DNA from: Helicobacteraceae bacterium
GTDB taxonomy: Bacteria > Campylobacterota > Campylobacteria > Campylobacterales > Sulfurimonadaceae
Direction of reading: 5' to 3'
Assembly (NCBI GenBank): GCA_027056525.1
Contig: JALUKO010000330.1
Coordinates: 1 to 20,341 of the forward strand
Length of the DNA stretch: 20,341 nucleotides
Shown: piece by piece, positions 14,713 to 20,341 of the stretch
Layout of the letters: every line of letters begins with the position of its first letter
Position numbering within the stretch: the first letter of the stretch is position 1
Translations under genes and position numbers: made by a program
The notes under the pieces: generated by a model
What the model was told of the DNA's origin: nothing
What the model saw: the letters and a program-made list of their open reading frames with translations, nothing else
Databases searched by the model: none

Positions 14713-16660
14713 AACCCTTTAGAATCGGTATGAAAATATTAAAACAGCTTCCTTTGTTGAGTTCACTGACAACTTCAATTTTCCCCTGATGGAGTTCAAT
14801 GATCTTTTGAGAGATCACCAAGCCAAGTCCTGTCCCCTTAATAGCTTTGTTTTGATGCTCTTTGACCTGTGAAAAAGGTTCAAATATACTTTTTTTATCT
14901 TCATCACTTAAGCCGATCCCTTCATCACAAATACACAGAAGATGAGAACTGTCTATTTGTTTGTATGAAATTGTTATCTTGGAATTTTGTGGCGAAAACT
15001 TTACAGCATTGGACAATATATTTATAATCACTTGTTTCAAAAGCTGCTCATCAGCAAAGATTTCTATATTTGTAAACCCTGTGAGCTGTACCTTGATCTC
15101 TTTTTTGCTTAGCTCGTTCTCTACGAGAAGTATCGCTTCATTGACAATTTTGTCTAAGAGAAAACTTTGTTTATTTAGTTGCATTTTTCCAGATTCTATT
15201 TTTGAAAAATCAAGAATATTATTGACAATATTTAAAAGGTGCTTCCCTGAGATATTGATCTTGTTAATAAAAGATCGTAAAGTTTCAGCCGGCATATCAT
15301 CCTTTGCAAGAATGATCTGTGAAAACCCGATGACTGAGTTGAGGGGAGTTCTCAGTTCATGGCTCATAGTTGATAAAAAAGCACTTTTTGCTTTTTCTGC
15401 GGCAAGGGCTTTTTCACGTGCAAGAACAAGGTCTGTAACATCATGACGCACAGCAAAATATTCTGTTATATTGGCGTTCACATCTAAAATAGGTAAGACG
15501 GTGGTAGCCACATAGTAAAAATCTCCATCTTTTTTTTTGTTTTTTATCATCCCATGGAAAACTTTTTTTGCTTGAATGGTCTTCCAAAGTTCATAAAAAA
15601 CCTTTTTGGACATATCGGGATGGCGTATGATACTGTGAGATTTCCCAAGAAGCTCTTTTTCTTCGTATCCACTGAGTCTACAAAAGTTTTCATTGACAAA
15701 AGTGATAGTGCCGTTGAGGTCAGTTTTTGATACTATGGAGCTTTCATCAAGAGCACGCTTATACTCTTTAAGTAGTTGTATATGCTGTAGGATCTCATGG
15801 TTTTTCTCTTCATTTGTTTTTTGAAGTTCTAAAATTTTTTGTTTGTCATTGTATGTTTTAAAAAAGATGATCAAAAATCCGAGAAGCATTAAAAAGTAAA
15901 AAACAGCAATTAAAATACTGATTGATTTTCTTGTTAACCTTTGGGTGTCAACGACTTCTAAAAAGAGCCTCTCAAGCGTGTCGAGCTGTGTAGGAATATT
16001 TGTAGATTTGATGGTATCAATAGTGTGTTTTATACTCGTTGATTTTGTAGAAAATATTTCAAGATGCTTATTGACTATGGGAACATCGATATAAGGGGAC
16101 ATATCCTCCTCTTGCGTAAAGCGTATGAGTTCATTGATGTTTTCGTGTACTTCATCAAGTCCAACATTATAGTAGGCTATATCTCTTAGAAGTCTGTTGA
16201 GCTGTTTGAGATAATTAAGTAAAACATCATTGGAGTTGTATTTTATGTTTGCTTCGAGTCGTATAAGGAAAAAAGCTGAATTCGCAAGTATCGCTTTATC
16301 TGATTCATAATGAAGTAGAAGTTGTTTCTCTTTTGAGAGGGCGTCTCCTATCCGCTCAAGTTCAGAGAGTATTTCAGAGTGATCTGAAAATTTTGTTTTG
16401 ATCTCACTGCTCAAAAGGCTCCATTGTTGGAGCGATTGTTTGAGAAGCCGGTTTAGATTATCATAGTTTTGTCTTTGTAGATTGTTATTGACCTCTTCAT
16501 TGACCAAGATATTACTGATTTTTAATTGTTGAATATTGCTCGTAATATGTAAAATATCCTGTTCAGTTTTTGCACTTCGGTTTAAGTTTATGAAAGAGAT
16601 TACAAAAACACTTACCAGTAAAAAAGAGAGGGCAATTATTTTATTTTTTTCAGAGATCAT
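14699..16660 (-). CDS. Membrane PAS-domain sensor histidine kinase
   Basis: 653 residues. TM1 spans about 8-26. A long all-helical periplasmic region follows (about 28-245; ISNILVNEEVNNNLQRQNYDNLN recalls the DAHL all-helical sensor type, weakly). TM2 spans about 247-267, then a linker coiled coil to about 298. A PAS domain spans 300-410, with TDLNGTITFVNENFCRLSGY and HSIIRHPDMSKKVFYELW; the RHPDM stretch is typical of Aer-like PAS domains, which bind FAD in Aer. HisKA has H434 in SHELRTPLN. HATPase_c has N551, DEGIG and KGTGLGL. There is no receiver domain, so phosphate must pass to a partner; two REC proteins are encoded just upstream. The ATG shares an ATGA overlap with the peroxidase stop. 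Its kinase core is a paralogue of the next gene's. Confidence 0.92.
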   Translation of the reverse strand: MISEKNKIIALSFLLVSVFVISFINLNRSAKTEQDILHITSNIQQLKISNILVNEEVNNNLQRQNYDNLNRLLKQSLQQWSLLSSEIKTKFSDHSEILSELERIGDALSKEKQLLLHYESDKAILANSAFFLIRLEANIKYNSNDVLLNYLKQLNRLLRDIAYYNVGLDEVHENINELIRFTQEEDMSPYIDVPIVNKHLEIFSTKSTSIKHTIDTIKSTNIPTQLDTLERLFLEVVDTQRLTRKSISILIAVFYFLMLLGFLIIFFKTYNDKQKILELQKTNEEKNHEILQHIQLLKEYKRALDESSIVSKTDLNGTITFVNENFCRLSGYEEKELLGKSHSIIRHPDMSKKVFYELWKTIQAKKVFHGMIKNKKKDGDFYYVATTVLPILDVNANITEYFAVRHDVTDLVLAREKALAAEKAKSAFLSTMSHELRTPLNSVIGFSQIILAKDDMPAETLRSFINKINISGKHLLNIVNNILDFSKIESGKMQLNKQSFLLDKIVNEAILLVENELSKKEIKVQLTGFTNIEIFADEQLLKQVIINILSNAVKFSPQNSKITISYKQIDSSHLLCICDEGIGLSDEDKKSIFEPFSQVKEHQNKAIKGTGLGLVISQKIIELHQGKIEVVSELNKGSCFNIFIPILKGYDAS

Positions 16661-17589
16661 TGCTCTTCTTTAAACACGATGTTGGGAGTATCACCATTTA
16701 AGGTCTTTAAGAATTGTGTGAGCTTTCTCACTTCTTCGTCTGAGAGTTTCTGTCCAAGTTGATAGTAACCCATTTTTTTCACAGCATCTTCAAGTGTAGC
16801 TGCACTACCATCATGAAAATAGGGTGCTGTTTTTTCAATATTTCGTAAAGTGGGTACTTTAAAATAGTATTTGTCCCTCTCATTATGCGTTACATTATAT
16901 CTTCCAAGATTTGTATCTGAAGCGTTGTGTTCAGTAAAGACACCAAACTTTTGAAACATATTGGAACCTATATTGACACCGTTATGGCAGGAGATACATC
17001 CTAAGTTCTTAAAAAGTGCATAGCCATCTTTTTCATCTGTACTCAGTGCAGCGGTGTTTCCCTTGAGGAAAAGGTCAAATCTGGCATTTGGTGTTATGAG
17101 TCTTTGCTCAAATGCTGCGATAGCGTCACTTATGTTTTCGAGTGTTATCCCATCTTTGTAGAGTTTATGAAATTTTTTGACATAATATGGATCTTTGAGA
17201 AGTTTACTGATGATCTCTTTTTCATTGCTTGCCATCTCAATATGGTTTGTTATGGGAGATATCACCTGCTCTTTGAGACCTTTTGCCCGACCATCCCAAA
17301 ACTGCGCTATGTTATATACAGCATTAAAAACGGTTGGGGAATTTATGATGCCTGTTTGACCATTGACACCAAAAGAAAATGCCACAGAATCCGCACCGCC
17401 ATAGTTAAGGTCATGACAGCTTGCACATGAGATGCTATTGTCCTGAGAAAGTCGAGGGTCTAAAAAAAGTTTTTTACCTAACATCACTTTGTCTGTTACG
17501 GTAGTAAAATCGTTTGGAATAGGTTTTATAAGGTTATCTGCATAGAGAGCTAAGAAGCTACAAAGAAAAAAGAGCGTTAACTTTTTCAT
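16657..17589 (-). CDS. Periplasmic di-heme cytochrome c peroxidase
   Basis: 310 residues of the CcpA/MauG family. A signal peptide is clear (KKLTLFFLCSFLALYA, about 1-17). There are two haem c sites, C55-ASC-H59 and C198-ISC-H202. M273 (KKMGYYQLG) fits the distal ligand of the high-potential haem. E118 (PITNHIEMA), W98 (QFWDG) and H259 (APYFHDGSAATLEDAV) match conserved active-site positions. Bacterial CCPs reduce periplasmic H2O2 to water with electrons from small cytochromes c. The set of residues is complete, so peroxidase activity is likely. Unusually, the gene is joined by 4-base ATGA overlaps on both sides to a REC protein and to a histidine kinase. That suggests the enzyme serves a signalling operon, for example by clearing or reporting peroxide. 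Confidence 0.94.
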   Translation of the reverse strand: MKKLTLFFLCSFLALYADNLIKPIPNDFTTVTDKVMLGKKLFLDPRLSQDNSISCASCHDLNYGGADSVAFSFGVNGQTGIINSPTVFNAVYNIAQFWDGRAKGLKEQVISPITNHIEMASNEKEIISKLLKDPYYVKKFHKLYKDGITLENISDAIAAFEQRLITPNARFDLFLKGNTAALSTDEKDGYALFKNLGCISCHNGVNIGSNMFQKFGVFTEHNASDTNLGRYNVTHNERDKYYFKVPTLRNIEKTAPYFHDGSAATLEDAVKKMGYYQLGQKLSDEEVRKLTQFLKTLNGDTPNIVFKEEQ

Positions 17590-17957
17590 GATGAGTCACC
17601 CAGATACATTTGTAAAACAGGTTGGAGTTCATTCATATCTATAGGTTTTGATATATATGCATCAAATCCGGCAAGCAGAAGCTTTTCTTTGTCTCCTTGT
17701 ATAGCAAAGGCGGTCACTGCGATAGTGGGAGTTTGAAGGAGAAGCTCTTTTTTGATTTTTTCAATAAGCCCGTAACCGTCCATCTCCGGCATATTGATAT
17801 CACTCAAAATAAGATCAAAGATTTCTGTTTTGAGCATCTCATAAGCAACTTTTCCGTTTGCTGCAGTACTTATGTGTGCTTTTGGATAAAAAATTTTGAT
17901 CATCTCCTCAAGAACAACGAGGTTGAACTCTTCATCTTCTACAAGTAAAATCTTCAT
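17586..17957 (-). CDS. Single-domain response regulator (CheY-like REC)
   Basis: 123 residues forming one receiver domain. The acidic pocket is E7, D8 and E9, the phospho-acceptor is D53 (LILSDINMPEMDG), the switch threonine is T82 (TIAVTAFA), and the lysine is K104 (YISKPID). No output domain is attached. The sequence is closer to the receivers of hybrid kinases than to flagellar CheY. It may shuttle phosphate between the two kinases of this operon, or act as a phosphate sink. The ATG overlaps the REC-HD-GYP stop (ATGA) and its own stop overlaps the peroxidase start. All key residues are intact. Confidence 0.92.
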   Translation of the reverse strand: MKILLVEDEEFNLVVLEEMIKIFYPKAHISTAANGKVAYEMLKTEIFDLILSDINMPEMDGYGLIEKIKKELLLQTPTIAVTAFAIQGDKEKLLLAGFDAYISKPIDMNELQPVLQMYLGDSS

Positions 17958-19057
17958 TTTTTTTCTCCCAAAACACTTAGGATATGTGGGATTTCATCGT
18001 TATCAGGAAAATCTTTTTTGATCTGCAAAAAAAGCTCCAGGTTTGTTAAAAACAGATCAAGCAGTGCAGGGTCAAAATGTTTTGAGCGTTGCGCCTGCAT
18101 AATAGAGACAGCTTTTTCAACACTAAAGGGATCTTTATACACACGCTTTGATGTTAGAGCATCAAATACATCTGCTATAGCGACAATTCTTGCATAAATG
18201 TGGATAGCATCACCTTTGAGTCCTTTAGGATAGCCTGTTCCATCATACTTTTCATGATGTTGCTCAGCTATGATCTGACCATTTTTTATAATAGGGTAGT
18301 TTTCCCCGTTTTCAAGCATAGAAGAGCCGATACTTGCGTGCTCTTTCATAAGTTCAAACTCCTCTTCATTGAGTTTTCCAGGTTTTAAGAGTATCGCATC
18401 GGGGATACCAATCTTGCCTATGTCGTGAAGTGGTGCGGAGTAAAGAAGGAGTTGTTCCTCTTGAGGACTCATTCCCCAGAGACGTCCTAACATAGCAGAG
18501 TAGTGGCTCATTCTTTTGATGTGCATACCAGTCTCAAGGTCTCTGTATTCGCTTGCCAGGCCGAGGCGTATGGAGATCTCATACTCTGTTTCTTTGGCAT
18601 GTTGTAAAGACTTTTCGAGTTCTTGCGTCTTTTGTTGCACTAAGGTGTCTAAGTTTGCGTTGAGCTCTTTGAGCTTTTTTTGTGTTTTGTAAAGTTTGGC
18701 ATGGTTAAAGGTGCGAAGTTGCAACTCCACCGTATCTATGGGTTTGGCTATGAAGTCATTAGCCCCAAGATGCAGGGCTTTGTTTTTCTCTTCGGCATTG
18801 GCAGTTACTATGACAACTGGAATATCTGAGAAGCGGGAGTCGTTTTTTATATATTTGAGTGTTTCAAATCCGTCCATCACCGGCATCCTCAGATCAAGTA
18901 GTATGACATCGGGAGTAAGAGAGGGCAGTTGCTCTATGGCATCTTTACCGTTGATCGCCTTTGTCAAAACAATATCAGGGATATCCATAAATGAAAGCTC
19001 AATCAGGTCTAAGTTAAATGGTTCATCATCAACTGCAAGAACATGAATTGTTTCCAT
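17954..19057 (-). CDS. REC-HD-GYP response regulator (c-di-GMP phosphodiesterase family)
   Basis: 367 residues. The receiver spans about 4-122 (D10, D11, phospho-acceptor D55 in ILLDLRMPVMDG, T85, K105). A coiled-coil linker spans about 123-160. An HD-GYP domain spans about 165-340, with H211-D212-IGK (HDIGKIGIPD), H240, HH at 267-268, and D272-GTGYP. Family members hydrolyse c-di-GMP using a bi- or trinuclear metal centre, and all the expected ligands are visible. It would link phosphorylation to lowering of c-di-GMP and so to motility or biofilm state. It is the first gene of the operon. The ATG at 19055-19057 is preceded by AGAGAGCT, and the upstream gap is shared with divergent mnmG. The direction of regulation by phosphorylation is unknown. 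Confidence 0.93.
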   Translation of the reverse strand: METIHVLAVDDEPFNLDLIELSFMDIPDIVLTKAINGKDAIEQLPSLTPDVILLDLRMPVMDGFETLKYIKNDSRFSDIPVVIVTANAEEKNKALHLGANDFIAKPIDTVELQLRTFNHAKLYKTQKKLKELNANLDTLVQQKTQELEKSLQHAKETEYEISIRLGLASEYRDLETGMHIKRMSHYSAMLGRLWGMSPQEEQLLLYSAPLHDIGKIGIPDAILLKPGKLNEEEFELMKEHASIGSSMLENGENYPIIKNGQIIAEQHHEKYDGTGYPKGLKGDAIHIYARIVAIADVFDALTSKRVYKDPFSVEKAVSIMQAQRSKHFDPALLDLFLTNLELFLQIKKDFPDNDEIPHILSVLGEKK

Positions 19058-19100
19058 AATAGAGCTCTCTTATAGGTTTGCATTTTTTTTCACTGAATGT

Positions 19101-19106
19101 ATTGTA
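19101..19106 (-). promoter_or_regulatory. Candidate -10 box for the signalling operon
   Basis: TACAAT read on the minus strand (ATTGTA on plus), about 44 bases upstream of the REC-HD-GYP ATG, in the 133-base divergent gap. It is the best -10 match on this strand in the gap. No clear operator palindrome is seen beside it. Confidence 0.45.
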
Positions 19107-19159
19107 ATCTGATTTATATTAAATTTTTATCAAATTTACAATTATCATCAAAGTAACGC

Positions 19160-19165
19160 TATAAT
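19160..19165 (+). promoter_or_regulatory. -10 box (TATAAT) for mnmG
   Basis: A perfect TATAAT in AACGCTATAATTTC, 25 bases before the mnmG ATG. The core CGCTATAATT is identical to that at 1988-1997. Confidence 0.7.
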
Positions 19166-19190
19166 TTCAAAAAATATTATGGAATAAATA

Positions 19191-20341
19191 ATGAATTATG
19201 ATCTTATAGTGGTTGGTGGCGGTCATGCCGGAGTAGAGGCATCGCTGGCATCTGCTAGAATGGGGAACAAGACCCTGCTTATTTCCATGCTGGCTGAAAA
19301 CGTAGGTGCAACATCATGTAATCCGGCCGTAGGTGGTTTGGCAAAAGGGCATTTAGTTCGTGAGCTTGATGCACTTGGGGGTGAGATGGGACTCATCACC
19401 GATGAAGCAGGTATTCAGTTTCGCATACTCAATCAGACAAAAGGTCCTGCAGTTCGTGGAAGTCGTGCACAGATAGATATGGACAAGTACCGCATCATAG
19501 CAAGAAACACTATCCTAAACACTCCAAATTTAGACTTGGTGCAGGAGATGGTGGATGCTCTCATAGTTGAAGATGATGTTGTGAAGGGTGTGAGAACAAA
19601 TCTTTTGAATGAGTATGGAGCGCAGCGTGTTGTCATTACAAGCGGAACGTTTTTAAAAGGTGTGATTCATATCGGTGAGATTAAACAAGAGGGTGGACGT
19701 TTTGGTGAGCAAAGCAGTAATGCTTTGAGTGATTCACTGAAAAACTGCGGCTTTAGTATGGGAAGACTCAAAACAGGAACCTGCGCGAGGATCGACAGCT
19801 CCTCTATAGACTTCTCTGTGATGGAAGAACAGCCAGGCGATACACTTCCAAACCCTTTTAGTTTTAGAACAGACAAAGAAAAGTTTGTACAAACGAAAAA
19901 ACAGTTACCTTGCTATATCGCTTACACAAATGAGCAAACGCATACTATTATAGAGAGTAACTTCTATAGAGCACCACTTTTTACCGGACAGATAGAGGGA
20001 ACAGGTCCGCGTTATTGTCCATCTATCGAAGATAAAATCAACCGTTTTCGCGACAAAGAGAGACACCATCTTTTTATAGAACCACAAACTGCGGACAACA
20101 CCGAGTGTTACATCAATGGTATGAGCACATCGCTCCCTCCAGAAGTGCAGCAACAGATGATCCACTCTGTCAAAGGGATGGAAAATGCGAAAATTGTCCG
20201 CTATGGTTATGCTATAGAGTATGATTTTGTTGATCCAAGAGAGCTTAAACATTCCCTAGAGACAAAAAAGATCAAACACCTCTATCTTGCAGGGCAGATA
20301 AACGGAACTACAGGTTATGAAGAAGCAGCTGCTCAAGGTTT
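19191..20341 (+). CDS. mnmG: tRNA uridine-34 5-carboxymethylaminomethyl synthesis protein MnmG (GidA), 3' end outside window
   Basis: 383 complete codons of a protein normally about 620-630 residues; it runs off the window. The N-terminus MNYDLIVVGGGHAGVEASLASARMG is the FAD-binding Rossmann loop. CNPAVGGLAKGHLVRELDALGGEMG, RILNQTKGPAVRGSRAQ, and YCPSIEDKI further on are MnmG signatures. The last residues visible, LYLAGQINGTTGYEEAAAQG, form the second FAD contact. With MnmE it installs the aminomethyl or carboxymethylaminomethyl group on U34 of certain tRNAs. The ATG is 25 bases after a TATAAT box, with GGA as a weak ribosome-binding site. It is divergent from the signalling operon. The MnmC-type gene at 8966 encodes a later step of the same pathway. 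Confidence 0.96.
   Translation, partial: MNYDLIVVGGGHAGVEASLASARMGNKTLLISMLAENVGATSCNPAVGGLAKGHLVRELDALGGEMGLITDEAGIQFRILNQTKGPAVRGSRAQIDMDKYRIIARNTILNTPNLDLVQEMVDALIVEDDVVKGVRTNLLNEYGAQRVVITSGTFLKGVIHIGEIKQEGGRFGEQSSNALSDSLKNCGFSMGRLKTGTCARIDSSSIDFSVMEEQPGDTLPNPFSFRTDKEKFVQTKKQLPCYIAYTNEQTHTIIESNFYRAPLFTGQIEGTGPRYCPSIEDKINRFRDKERHHLFIEPQTADNTECYINGMSTSLPPEVQQQMIHSVKGMENAKIVRYGYAIEYDFVDPRELKHSLETKKIKHLYLAGQINGTTGYEEAAAQG

Noticed and set aside
14961..15446. 161-residue plus-strand open frame
   Set aside because: It is antisense to the HisKA-HATPase region of the membrane kinase, whose conserved motifs are intact; the serine- and leucine-rich composition is a mirror artefact.
16657..17589. 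Peroxidase gene as a horizontally inserted cassette
   Set aside because: Exact 4-base overlaps on both sides and similar AT-rich composition argue against recent insertion; no repeats or integrase remnants flank it.

Overview
The window looks like chromosomal sequence from a low-GC member of the Campylobacterota (former Epsilonproteobacteria), most like free-living Sulfurimonas-type relatives. The basis is the order addA-rplM-rpsI, which I recall from Campylobacter jejuni; a four-gene porGDAB pyruvate:ferredoxin oxidoreductase as in Helicobacter pylori; a stand-alone FlhB-C-like protein (FlhX); and AT-rich promoters with a clear TATAAT -10 box and little -35. The genus is an inference.

Layout. 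1-957: 3' part of an addA-type helicase-nuclease. 1087-1910: rplM-rpsI, followed by a strong intrinsic terminator. 2016-4180: an orphan peptide-type solute-binding protein overlapping a HAD phosphatase. 4305-7457: porG-porD-porA-porB, with an inverted repeat in the leader. 7458-7646: a structured gap (possible RNA fold, an AT-rich palindrome, two -10 boxes). 7647-9727: luxS, two conserved small proteins of unknown function, and an MnmC-type tRNA methyltransferase, almost without gaps. 9709-11540 (minus): a small charged protein, a Sel1-repeat protein, riboflavin synthase and FlhX. 11601-19057 (minus): six signalling and redox genes, every one overlapping the next. 19191-end (plus): mnmG, divergent from the signalling operon and cut by the window edge.

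Most of the window is housekeeping: DNA repair, ribosome, pyruvate and ferredoxin metabolism, the activated methyl cycle, tRNA wobble-uridine modification and flavin synthesis. The stretch that stands out is the six-gene minus-strand operon. In transcription order it encodes a REC-HD-GYP regulator, a single-domain REC protein, a periplasmic di-heme cytochrome c peroxidase, a membrane PAS histidine kinase, a soluble hybrid histidine kinase with a globin-like but apparently haem-less N-terminus, and an HDOD protein. Translational coupling of a peroxidase to a complete phosphorelay with a c-di-GMP phosphodiesterase-type output suggests a redox or peroxide-responsive signalling system. I do not recognise it as a described named system.

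I see no mobile elements, CRISPR arrays, rRNA or tRNA genes. No gene-free stretch exceeds 300 bases; the longest is 7458-7646.
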